From: Oegoconia quadripuncta
Lineage: Eukaryota; Arthropoda; Insecta; Lepidoptera; Autostichidae
Assembly: GCA_949316235.1 (NCBI GenBank)
Contig: OX438748.1
Coordinates: forward strand, 5,087,001-5,151,000
Length of the DNA: 64,000 bases
Direction of reading: 5' to 3'
Part shown: piece by piece, positions 41,269-50,838 of the stretch
Position numbering within the stretch: position 1 is the first letter of the stretch
Layout of the letters: each line of letters begins with the position of its first letter
Translations under genes and position numbers: made by a program
The notes under the pieces: model-generated
Databases searched by the model: none
The model's input: only the letters and a program-made list of their open reading frames with translations
What the model was told of the DNA's origin: nothing

Positions 41269-41753
41269 ACATACATATGACACGACTTTAATTCCAAATA
41301 AAGTGGTCAAAGACATCCCAAACATAGACGTTTGGGTGTTCCAAACTGCTTGTAATAACATCCGCGCCTCACGTTTCTAAATATACAGAAATGTACTTAA
41401 CTCCATCGCCGTTAAAACTGTAAATCTATAGATGTTTTTAGTGCAAAGTCCCTTAGTCACCTTTTAGGACCCACGGGAAGAGACGGATTGGTTCTATTCT
41501 TTTTACGTGCCGAAAGCACACGTCATTATAAACAACATACACTTTGGGTCTCTTCCTGTCGGTGTGGTAAAAGACTTTCATTCAACTTCTTAAGATTTGC
41601 ATGTTCCAACGCGATGGGCTCACCCCTCTTACTTGTGCCTTTCTTTCAAGTTTCAAGAATTATACTGTTAACTTTTGGAACACCTAAACGCTAATATGTG
41701 GGATATCTCTGACCACCCCATTTGGGATAAAAGTTGTGATGTTATGTATGTAT
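41269..41753. mobile_element. Foldback/MITE family M with about 80-bp TIRs
   Basis: The left arm (41269-41345) and right arm (41669-41753, inverted) align over about 80 bp at roughly 75% identity by eye. Matching landmarks are CCAAATAAAGTGGTCAAAGA and CCAAATGGGGTGGTCAGAGA, then CGTTTGGGTGTTCCAAA and CGTTTAGGTGTTCCAAA. The interior includes CCGTTAAAACTGTAAATCTA and CACGGGAAGAGACGGATTGG, which recur at 48500-48680 and 58855-59215. No coding frame. The 68-codon frame at 41488 is not a gene. Confidence 0.65.
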
Positions 41754-42429
41754 GAAAACTTTACCGACGAGTCATTTACAAGTCTCCGCTGATAAAACAA
41801 CTAAAAATGCAGACATAAAACAAAAATTTAGATCACAGGAAAAGTATCATGTATCTATTTGGAAATTGCTGCTAAAGTTTCCGTAACACAACGGCGTCAA
41901 ACACATAATACCCGTTGTTTTTCGTCGGGGATTAAGAAGTATCGATATTTAATGTAGAACTTATTTATATCAATCTAATTATTTTGAAATTGTAACTTAG
42001 TTGACCTCGAAAAACTATAAAACTTATCACCCAAATTCTTTATTACTAAACTAATTTTACATACCAACTTCGTTGTTAAACGTGGCAATAAAACCGAAAA
42101 CTTTAAAGAGAATGCGCATAAAATTATTTTCCAAAAATAAACATTAAAAATCGGCCAAGTGTGTATCGGATAGTTGCGTGAGGTTCCGTAGTTAGAATTA
42201 ACATTTTAAAATAGAAATTCAAAATTACATCTCTAATATACCTCTATAAGATAGCAATGATTATAAGTCGGTTCTGAATTATGTCTAGCTAAGCTAATTT
42301 TTTATCGTATTTTCTCTGGGCTAACTGTGTTTGTGCGTTTGGGTCCAACTCACGAAATTTACATTTCTAAATTTTATGTTTTGAATAAAATCTGTTAACT
42401 ATAATGTTTTATTTTTTAATTTTTTGTAC

Positions 42430-42825
42430 AAGGATAGAGTACCAGTCAGTGAATAAAAATGTTTTCTAAGATATCGGTAGCTTGCTCCAGATATATTACA
42501 GATATTTAATAATCAAACTTTCACCGAGGGCAATTATCACGACTCACTTAACTATTTTTAGAAAATATATATTAGCCATACCTAGGTTATTTTTTTTAGA
42601 AAATTGTTTTAGGAGATCTTCGCATCTGCTACAACCCAAGGAAGTTCACAGTGGTAATTTTAATTTAATATTATAGGATTAATAACTAAATGCCTACCTA
42701 TACTACCTATACCTAAAGCAAGCTACACATTGATTAGAAAACATTTTATTCTATTATTGATGGGTACTCTATTCTTTTGCAAAATATCAGGAACTTTAAG
42801 ATTATAGGAAGTTACATCACAAAAA
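42430..42825 (+). repeat. Dispersed repeat family R, uninterrupted copy
   Basis: About 395 bp shared with 55380-55990. Landmarks: GGATAGAGTACCAGTCAGTG, TTTCACCGAGGGCAATTATC, GCATCTGCTACAACCCAAGG and ATATCAGGAACTTTAAGATT. A GATAGAGTACC motif near the start has an inverted partner (GGGTACTCTATTC) near 42760, suggesting internal inverted repeats. Non-coding. Confidence 0.6.
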
Positions 42826-43645
42826 TTATGTAATTTTACTAGATAATATACTTACATACGGACGTACAGATATAGCGAAACCATAAGGGTTCCAAATTTG
42901 AATGCGAAACCCTAAAAAATCTAAAGGAATCGCTTAGCAAACCCTTAATAAATAGTCTTAAGTACGATCGTTAAAATTCATTGGCTCTAAACATCTTTTC
43001 CTTTGGCTTTACTTTTTTATAACGAGACAATTCGTAGGCGACTTCCCGCCATAATATTTCCATACTTTCAGACTACAACTACAATTTTATTTTTGCAGTT
43101 GGATTTCCGAATACGCGCCAATCATAGCCATGCCAAATGTCTTGTTATTGAATGCGTTTTATATTTGGAGCAGCAAAATGAAGTTTGTAGAGGTGTATAT
43201 GATTCCGAATAATCGCAAGGTTGGGGGAGTAGAAGAAACCATCGATATGTGTTACTTTTATAACCACATTATGAGGGGAGTTCGTAAACTGGGGGATGGG
43301 ATCGAAACTATTATTTTTATTCATGAATCGTAAAGTATTTTTATTACTAACTTATTTTAAAACCAGCCTACGACTCATCAGTTTCATACCTCGCATTATA
43401 ATGTGTTGAGCAAATAAAAGTGACCGCATGGCAAGTATGACCAAAACCTCGGTAAAAAAATAATAATAAATAATTCATTAAAAAAATATCAATACATCAA
43501 AAATTTACTTTACAGTTATTATACAGCACTGCTTCTGCAATTGAAGACCTACAAACAATTTAAATAATATACAATGTGTATTATTTAAATTATGACCATG
43601 TTTTAATAGTTTTGTATAATTTCACAATAGGATTATAACTAAAAA
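42826..43645. other. No gene recognised
   Basis: AT-rich. Short frames at 43003-43333 overlap each other and show no domain. Confidence 0.35.
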
Positions 43646-43648
43646 TAT

Positions 43649-43712
43649 GTTTTTTTTAAATGCAGAACGGGTTGATACTTGACCTCAATCACACCTGATG
43701 TTAAGTGATGTA
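43649..43712 (-). mobile_element. SINE family A 3' fragment
   Basis: AATGCAGAACGGGTTGATAC followed by TTGACCTCAATCACACCTGA and TGTTAAGTGATG. Last 60 bp of SINE A on the minus strand. Confidence 0.6.
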
Positions 43713-43879
43713 TATAATATAAGCAATACTATCAAATTAGAGTACCTATAAATAAAAAACCTCATCTAAGTCGGTGCCATGGAGCACCGTACCTATATAG
43801 GAGAGGCTAGCAGCGCTACCTCTCTGTATCACAATACTAATCTGTTGATAGGTAGCTGCCAGCCCTCTTGCCGTCGGAG

Positions 43880-44180
43880 ATATCGACCGATGACAACCGA
43901 TCGGTGCGGTGGATAGTGAACCTATCAGCGAAACCAACGGTTGCGGGTTCGAATCCCGCGAGGGGTAAATGTTTGTGTGATGAATACGAACATTTATTAC
44001 CGAGTCATGAATGTTTTTTTTTATGCACAACGGGTTGGTACTTTACCTCAATCACATATAATATATATTTATTCATATAAATATTTATTTATGTATGTTT
44101 ATCCGTTATCTAGTATCCATAATACAAGCTCGGCTTAGTTTGGGACTAGATGATTGGTGTAAGTGTCCTAAATATTTATT
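43880..44180 (+). mobile_element. SINE family C with a SINE A fragment inside
   Basis: TATCAGCGAAACCAACGGTT and GGGTTCGAATCCCGCGAGGG give the tRNA-like head. The body continues through TGATGAATACGAACATTTAT to CATGAATG, is interrupted at about 44010-44058 by a SINE A end (ATGCACAACGGGTTGGTACT), and resumes to GGACTAGATGATTGGTGTAA. This is direct evidence that one SINE inserted into another. Confidence 0.65.
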
Positions 44181-44431
44181 AATTTATATATCGACCGACT
44201 CGTGTATTACTCTAAAAGTCCACTACTTTTATTTATTTTCAATGAAGTATGTTAAAATTACCAATTTGGTGGTGGTTTACTATCACGGTATAAAATAAGT
44301 AACTCAATCGGGAATATAACATTGAACACGTCCTTAGAAACGAACAGAGAATTTTCTTTTCCACAAGGTTATAATTTTATATATCAAAAAGCCGATACAC
44401 CCCAATAAGATCATATATTTTGTAATATTTA

Positions 44432-44777
44432 CGACGTGTTTGGTGTAGTCGTTAGAAACTCTGCTACTATACAAATGGTCGCGGGTTCGAATCCCGCTAG
44501 GGGCATATGTTTGTACGATGAATATAGACATGTGTTCCCGAGTTATGGATGTTTTTCATTTATACAATACAATACAAATACACTTTATTGCACAACAGAA
44601 GAGAAAATACAGTTTCAGAAAAGTGGTAAGAATAGAATGTACAATTTATACATGTATTTATTAAAAAAAAAAATTGCGTAGTTTATCAACCATCTGGTAT
44701 CCGTAACACAAGCCTAGATGCTTACTGTGGACCTAGATGGCACTGTGTGTTTGTGAAAAGATATTTATTTATTTATT
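44432..44777 (+). mobile_element. SINE family B interrupted by a LINE 3' end
   Basis: The head GTTTGGTGTAGTCGTTAGAA, the B box GGGTTCGAATCCCGCTAGGG and the body to TTTTTCATTTATAC are followed by about 95 bp (44565-44660) reading ACAAATACACTTTATTGCAC, an inverted LINE 3' end. The SINE then resumes at ATGTATTTATTA and runs through CAACCATCTGGTATCCGTAA to its ATTTATTT tail. Confidence 0.7.
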
Positions 44778-45926
44778 GATTACAAGAAAGGCTAGAAAAA
44801 AGAAAAAAAATACAGGATTGTTGCGGATTCAGTTACTGCGAGGAAATAATATAAACACACAAATAAATTAAACTACAGAGCAAAATATCTAACAGAAGTG
44901 ACAGCGTTAGTATAAAAGAAGAGAAAGTACCTGAAACTTCATTGCAGAATACAGAAGAATTCATGCCTGAACCTGCCACTCCTGTTCGCCTTTGCTATGT
45001 ACATAATGTGAAGGAAACCAGACAGAAAGCTAACTGGGAGGATAGCGCCAAGTGAAGCTCGACTTCCTAATTTAATACTTAACACAGCACGGACAGCGCC
45101 ATATCGCAGTGAGCTATGATGTTGGGATAGCAGAAGATTATGTACCTAGTTTATTTTATTTATGTTTTTATGTTAATTCAACTTTATTATATCGTCACGC
45201 CGGCTCACCGCCTCCAACTTTATAAGGCGCAAGTTCGGCCGCACGTGGAGTATTGTTCTCACCTATGGGCTGGGGCACCTCAGTATACCAACTTCTTCCT
45301 TTTGACCGCGTTCAACGTCGCGCAGTCCGAATTGTCGGCCAAGAGAGTCTCACTGACCGACTGGATCCCCTGGCGTTGCGAAGAGACGTCGCGTCCCTCT
45401 GCATTCTCTATCGCATATTTCATGGGGAGTGTTCTGAAGAACTGTTCGAGCTAATACCCGCTGCTCAATTTAACCGATACACTTCTCGCCGAAAATTAAA
45501 TTTCCATCCACATCACCTGGATGAGTGGAAGTCTACCACTGTACGTTTCTCAAGAAACTTCTTACCACGTACAACCACCCTATGGAACGGACTTCCGGCA
45601 GCGGTATTCACCAACGAGTACGACATTGGAACCTTCAAGAAACGAGCCTACACCTTCCTCAAAGGCCGGCAACGCATCTGTGACCCTTTTGGTGTTGGAC
45701 ACCCCATGGGCGGCGGTGATTGCTTTCCATCAGGTGACCCGCATGCTCGTTTGCCGCCCTCTCATATAAAAAAAAATATATCTTTCACATAAGTCGGTGT
45801 TCTATTATTATCTACACGGTTTGTCGTCGAATTATATCTAGGGTTGCAAATTCAGATACTGCATTAACTGAATTCGCAACAATCCTATATTTTTATTATA
45901 TTTTTTCTAGTTTGTCTTGTAATCAA
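44776..45926. mobile_element. Inverted arms enclosing a CR1/Zenon fragment
   Basis: The left arm (44776-44839) and right arm (45859-45926, inverted) both read TTGATTACAAG, then CTAGAAAAA, then ATA(C/T)AGGATTGTTGCG and ATTCAGTTA. The right arm has its own terminal hairpin (GTTGCAAATTCAG with CTGAATTCGCAAC). The interior holds a CR1/Zenon RT pseudogene. It could be a TIR element that captured a LINE, or two inverted copies of one repeat. No terminal duplication was identified. Confidence 0.4.
45195..45775 (+). pseudogene. CR1/Zenon reverse transcriptase C-terminus
   Basis: The first frame reads [20 protein letters not shown] and [10 protein letters not shown]. It then shifts by one base near 45280 to a second frame with [60 protein letters not shown] and [20 protein letters not shown]. 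This is the C-terminal third of a CR1-group RT. The 3' tail GGCGGCGGTGATTGCTTTCC, then TTTGCCGCCCTCTCATATAA ends it. Endonuclease and RT palm are missing, and one frameshift makes it inactive. Confidence 0.8.
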
Positions 45927-46375
45927 CATTACAAAATACAAAATATATAAATAAACCAAACTAATTTTAAGTTTCAGGTATACAATAAATAACTTTGTAG
46001 ATTAAAAATGCTTAGCTACTCGTACAAATCTATGCAACAAGAACCGCCATCGCATTAAATCGCGCTATAGTCGTATATCGCGCACTCCGCAACCAATGTC
46101 GCGGAACGCATAGAATCCAAACGTGTAACGGGAAGAGCATTCCATTTTCAAAAGTAATACAATTTATTACTCCACATTCGAGCGTGAATTTCCATCCCCA
46201 ACCGTGACCGATTATGTTCCTTTTTTCTCAGATTTACAGTAAAAATTTTGCAATAAATTATAACTACCGTAGCTAAATTATAAATAATTAGTTGACAGTC
46301 CGTTATTTTAAATTTTTTGAAGTGTTGGTTTTAATTTTATATAACACGTTTTATTAATGAAATGGTAGGTATATT

Positions 46376-46560
46376 TTTTTTTATGGTCAACTGGATACGC
46401 ATTTGACCACAATCTCACCCGATGGGAAGTGACGATGCGGCCGAAGAATGAAGGACGCGATCTCAGTAGATGCCTATTCACCCTGCTCTTGAAGATCCCA
46501 AGGTTGTAGGATTCAGGAAAGACTGACGCCGGAAGGGAGTTCCGTGCCTTGGCTGTTTTA
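46376..46560 (-). pseudogene. CR1-group RT C-terminus
   Basis: Minus-strand codons read KARNSLPASVFPESYNLGIF, then KSRVNRHLL, in the pattern of LINE C-termini ('NSLPxSVFP-xYNLxxFKxRVxRHL'). The tail ends in GGTCAAATGCGTATCCAGTT and a T-rich (plus-strand) tract. Confidence 0.6.
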
Positions 46561-46599
46561 TGAAATCCATTTTTTCAACGCAAAAAGAAGGATGTTCTA

Positions 46600-46930
46600 A
46601 GTTTCTTTCTAAGTCTGTTTGTCTGTCTGTGGCAACGGTTGAACCGATAAAGACGTTTCGAAAATATAACTTAGAAAATATTGTTCGGTTATGTAATCAT
46701 TTATTGTCTCGTAGGTTTTCTAAGTTTTTAATCGACTGCCTGGATGGGAATGTTTTCCGGGTGTATGTAGATTTCTGTGATACCAATTTTAAAGTACAAT
46801 GTGTCGTTATATTCGTCTTGATCCCCAGAGTGCCGTAGAAAACATTTTATTATATGACAAAAATTTCAACATGGCGACAGCACAATTCTAAATATATTGT
46901 GTTTATTTTTAGTTTTTTAGTACTAATAAC
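46600..46930 (+). repeat. Dispersed repeat family J, plus copy
   Basis: Shares TTTTAAAGTACAATGTGTCG, TTCGTCTTGATCCCCAGAGT and an AACATGGCGACAGCACAA segment with 57945-58150 and the inverted 6655-6840 copy. Confidence 0.5.
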
Positions 46931-47049
46931 AATTTAAATAAGAAAGTACTAAAGTCATATTGCTTGAAAACATGACATTTTTGTAATAATATGTAGGAAA
47001 ATATATAAATATAATTAGTGTAAAGTGTATTGACTTTTTTTTCGTTTTA

Positions 47050-47415
47050 TTCACGCCTCTCGGAGAAGGCACAGGGATCTAAGCCCATTCAGTCATGTCT
47101 TAGTTCTCTTATTTCTTCAGTTTATAAGTCAGTCTCAGTCAAAGCAAGTAATTTGTCGTATACAGAGTCTAGTCACGGTCTAGTCATTCTTCAGTAAAGT
47201 GGCAGAATGCCTTATAAAAGATTTTGGCGGCTTCTTGTGGGAACACGAAAGCTTCGTTACGCACTTTAATTTACACCTCCGTTCACTTGTACACCGTCAC
47301 TAACTTATGCTGCACAATATTCTGCCATTATTAAGCTTCAAAAGTCAGAATGCACAAATTATAAGAATTATAAACAAAAATGCTACTTCACTCGCCGAGA
47401 TCCCGCCAAAAAGTC
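47050..47415 (-). repeat. Dispersed repeat family Q, minus copy
   Basis: Inverted relative of 26705-27060: GTAAAGTGGCAGAATGCCTT, CGAAAGCTTCGTTACGCACT, ATATTCTGCCATTATTAAGC and CTCGCCGAGATCCCGCCAAA. TTTTTTTCGTTTTATTCAC and TTTTTTTTCGTTTTGTTCAC flank it on both sides in the same orientation, at 47036 and 47418. Confidence 0.55.
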
Positions 47416-48119
47416 TTTTTTTTTCGTTTTGTTCACTCCTTTCGGAGGCTACAGGAGCTAAAATAGAAATCAACATACTTACACTCGTAAAACATTACCC
47501 TCCTTCATTGGGCAGTCGAGTAAAAACTGTTAACAATTTATAATGATTAATTTTATTACGATTAGAGGTCATTGACTCCGCTTCAGTAACTTGCATATCA
47601 GTATCATTCTAAATTATAGACAGTATATCAATACAGTTGTTTAAATAATAAAGCAATGATGAGAACGAAAAACAACTTAAAAAACGTTCAATAAACACGC
47701 TCTCATTCCACGAAAGCCACGTTATATTTAAAAAAAAACAAGGATGTTCTTTTTCGGGCGGTTTGGCCGTAAGATAAGAACGTGGCACATTAACGGCACT
47801 CCTGGCCACTATCTGGAGCTGAAACGGATCTCTTTCAGTTTAATGGGTGATATTTTTTCCTCATGGGTGGGGTTAAAGGTTAACACCGACCAATGGAAGC
47901 GTCGGCAGGCGTCGGATAGTGCACGACTGCGTCTTGCTCCGATAAAGAAGTTTGAGAAATGTTAGAGTGGGAGGAATGATTTCTATTCTTGGACGCGTCT
48001 GTTTGCAGTTTGGTTACAGGTATGATGAAAAGTGTTTAACTACTTATTGTTTTAATATAACAGCACTACCTTAGTTGGTACAAATAAATTTTATAAGTAC
48101 ATGATTTGACCCCTTTTTT
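47416..48119. other. No gene recognised
   Basis: AT-rich with a modest GC rise near 47890-47940. No domain found in the short frames. Confidence 0.3.
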
Positions 48120-48500
48120 TACGCGGGAAACGCGTTGTGCATACCGCTCGCCTGAGGGACGGCGAGACGGTTATGTGGGACTCCCGTCCCTACCGGGAGG
48201 GAACGCATAAGCGGCTCCAGGTCCCCCCTCAATCTGCCCCCCTCAACAGGGGAGGGCCGTTCCCGGAGGGCGGCTGGCGCGCTCTCCCGGGGGGCGCTGT
48301 CGTGCCTCACACCGCGATCAGCGAGCGGTATGAGGCGCGACAGGGCCCGATGCGACGACACTCCCCCGGTCGCACCGGGGGGTGTCATCCTCTCCCGGGT
48401 CGCGACCGACGACTATATCGCCCCAAGATTGACCCTAGCCGTGTGGTATTGGCAGGTAAAATTAATATAACCAACCCGTCTGTCGTAAAAGGATAATAAG
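48120..48500 (+). repeat. GC-rich island, probable retroelement piece
   Basis: About 310 bp of strongly GC-rich sequence (TCCCGTCCCTACCGGGAGGG, CTCCCCCGGTCGCACCGGGG, TCGCGACCGACGACTATATC) with sharp edges against AT-rich DNA. A 119-codon frame crosses it on the plus strand and an 89-codon frame on the minus strand; neither has a recognised domain. From memory it resembles a GC-rich piece common in lepidopteran repeats, but I cannot name the family. A CTGTCGTAAAAGGATAATAA segment follows. Confidence 0.4.
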
Positions 48501-48680
48501 AGACTTCCCACCAAAAGACATCCATAGATCTGTACGTTTTAACAGCGATCGGCTCACCCCCCTGTCACGCGTGTGCATGTATATTTCGAAAGGTGAACTA
48601 TGGAACATTACAAGCATTAAACTTTTGTTGTTAGGGATATCTCTGGCTACACTATTTGGGATAAAGGTCGTGAAGAAATG
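48501..48680 (-). repeat. Family M fragment
   Basis: CCACCAAAAGACATCCATAG, then TCTGTACGTTTTAACAGCGA, then ATATCTCTGGCTACACTATT and TGGGATAAAGGTCGTGAAG match the interior and one TIR of the family M element. The copy ends at the small hairpin element that follows. Confidence 0.55.
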
Positions 48681-48682
48681 TA

Positions 48683-48766
48683 CAGTCAGCTGCAGAGAAA
48701 CCAGACACCCCTTCGTACTTGCAGCCATTATGTTAATAGGGGTTCTGGTTTTTCCGCAGCTGACTG
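48683..48766. mobile_element. 84-bp hairpin MITE, TA target
   Basis: The left arm CAGTCAGCTGCAGAGAAACC with its CAGACACCCC continuation pairs with the right arm, which reads inward CAGTCAGCTGCGGAAAAACC and then CAGAACCCC. The stem is about 30 bp with 3 to 4 mismatches and the loop about 24 bases. TA flanks both sides (48681-48682, 48767-48768), as for Tc1/mariner elements. It would fold as RNA into a hairpin of the length of an animal microRNA precursor. The 69-codon frame that crosses it is chance. Confidence 0.7.
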
Positions 48767-48784
48767 TACGTATGATTTGATTCT

Positions 48785-48980
48785 ATACGACTTCATCATC
48801 ACCATTATGGTCTCTGCCCTTTAGATTTCCAGAGCGACAATTAAAAGCTGCCTGTATCTAGCGACATCTTGCGAACTTCATTTGGTCATCGTCGGTCAAT
48901 CTTATGGGTGGACGTCCCTTGCTGCGTTTGCTGGTGCGTGGTCTCCGTTTCAGATCCTCAAAGCTCCAAATTTAATAGGT
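48785..48980 (-). pseudogene. RTE-type LINE ORF2 3' end
   Basis: Plus-strand TAGATTTCCAGAGCGACAAT, TCTTATGGGTGGACGTCCCT and TGCTGCGTTTGCTGGTGCGT are the complement of the 'RTSKRSKGRPPIRLTDD' and 'SLWKSKG' codons of the RTE C-terminus, with several disruptions. Confidence 0.6.
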
Positions 48981-49321
48981 GAAGTTTTACTATTTTAAGG
49001 GGTGGCTGACACCATTACATAGCCTTTACTAAGACTCTGAAATGGCGACATAAATATCAGCTGTTTCATATTATTTCGGTCATTCATCACTTTTTCTATG
49101 GAACAGCTGATTTTGTTTTGCAAGTTGTTATATTTTACTAGAAATGCAAGTATGCACCTATATAAGTATAAGTGCCTGTACTTAGTGTGCCTAAGTATAT
49201 TTTCAAGTTTATATTTTAAATTATTGTTATAACTTGTCAATGTTATTTTGTATTGTGTTGCAACCCTAAATCATTTTTGTATAATTACGAATTTATTTCA
49301 TTGATTTAAGTTTTTTTAAAA

Positions 49322-49592
49322 ATTTTTTATACACAACTTGACCTCAATGACACTAATGTTAAGTGAAGGAAGGTGGAAGCGTACTGACCCGGAAGCCCCA
49401 TCTTACTGGGAATCTTATCTCTGACATGGGGAACACAATAATGCTTTTAGATAAGATGGTGGTAGCTAGCCAGGTAGACATTCAAAATGCCCTACCAGCA
49501 ACCAAACATGTACCCCGCTGGGATCGAACCCGCGACCTCCGAATCGTAAACCCTATGTTGTTTACATTGTGCCACGAAGGCGGTTCAACCAT
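49322..49592 (-). mobile_element. SINE family A, near complete
   Basis: Minus-strand copy. Head: GCCTTCGTGGCACAATGTAA, then GGTCGCGGGTTCGATCCCAG (B box). The body carries ATGTTTGGTTGCTGGTAGGG and TGTCTACCTGGCTAGCTACC, and the 3' end has AACATTAGTGTCATTGAGG. The central TTTGGCGGCAGA segment is deleted. Confidence 0.7.
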
Positions 49593-50469
49593 ATAAGTAG
49601 ATATTGTTTTTGCAAAACTAAGTACAAGTAATTACCTACGGAATGGTTGCAAAAAATTTAAAACTTTAAAACAAGGCGTATTTTAAATCAGTTATGTGCG
49701 CGATTGTTCACGGATAGTTTATTCCTGGCCATCGCACGTGAAATAAATCCACGGTAGGATTGCGCGCGCGGCTAGGATTACTTGAATTTCTTTACTTACT
49801 TTTGGCTTTGGAAAAACTATCCTGTATATTGTATATCATATTTACTATTTCTATAGTTACATTAAATAATATTATTTGCTAAATAAAAGAAAATGAAGTC
49901 TCTGGATGTCCAACACCTGTTGATGGAATGTGCTAGAAACCGAAATTAAAGAGATACACTGATGAGACAATTAAAGCTGAGCCAATACGCTGTAGGTTTG
50001 GTGCAATCAATTTTGGGTAAACCTGGATCAATAGCGACTAGATTATTATATAATATGTTTGTATCTTCTCATCAGTGAATCTTGATCAGGTTACGATGGG
50101 ACTGTCATGTCTAGAAGGACTCAGGTCCCCAAACTAAATAAAGATTTTAAAAAAAGAAAATAAATTAATGTATACATGTAAAATTCAGGATATTGAAAAG
50201 TTGAAGAAAACCAATGAAACCATAGACTCCAAAACATGTATTCAGCCCCGAAAACTACGAAAGGTAGAAAACGTGTTCAACATTACTATCGTGTGGCAGG
50301 GTACCCAGGATGCTAGCAGCATTATCTCGTTGAATGTTGTATTGTATATTGTGTATATTCAAACATTAAATTATTAGAACTATAGAAATTCCAGTAATTC
50401 AACACGCTAAGAAATGTAGCAAACTCGACGGCGTTATACATTGTAAAATGTTTATTTGGCGATAATGTT
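49593..50469. other. No gene recognised
   Basis: AT-rich, with a short CG-rich tract at 49735-49775. The 69-codon frame at 50168-50377 has no recognisable domain. Confidence 0.3.
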
Positions 50470-50705
50470 GCAGGTCTAAGCAAGAAAATCTGCAGGTTGA
50501 ACAGAGAGCAAACCCGTTTCATAGTAAGTGCGCTTACTGGACACTATGGAACGAGAGACCTTTTATTAAAAACGGGCCTAGCTATGAAAATTAAACCTGC
50601 AGAGTATGCAACAAAGAAGGGGAATCAATGAAGTATCTTCTGTGTGACTGCGACGCCATGGCCGCGAGGCGATCGTATGCGTCATCTGGGTGAGAGATAT
50701 CCCAA
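50470..50705 (+). pseudogene. C-terminus of another RNase H-bearing LINE
   Basis: One frame reads LSKKICRLNREQTRFIVSAL, then TGHYGTRDLLLKTGLAMKIK. After a one-base shift, CRVCNKEGESMKYLLCDCDA and MAARR follow. The order 'ALTGH...L...CRxCxxxxES..HLLCxC' is that of the ORF2 end of the intact LOA element (residues 1129-1170), where H replaces the Y seen here. It is a different, older family. RNase H, RT and endonuclease are missing. Confidence 0.6.
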
Positions 50706-50802
50706 ACCTTGTGACATGTAGTCACTCTTTCCACTAACCTGTATCATAGGATTTCTAATATCCCGATTGGGGCCAAGTGTCTCTGAGTACATGTCCCACG
50801 GC

Positions 50803-50838
50803 AATCTATTCTATACTTATATAAGTATAGAATAGATT
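50803..50838. repeat. Perfect 36-bp palindrome
   Basis: AATCTATTCTATACTTAT (50803-50820) is followed immediately by its exact reverse complement, with no spacer. It lies about 100 bp after the LINE C-terminus remnant. It can form a cruciform or RNA hairpin with a very tight loop. Confidence 0.85.

Noticed and set aside
46376..46455. First read as another SINE A 3' end, because of the GGTCAACTGGATACGC and GACCACAATCTCACCC segments.
   Set aside because: The continuing sequence encodes a CR1-group RT C-terminus, so it is a LINE tail with only a similar-looking end.
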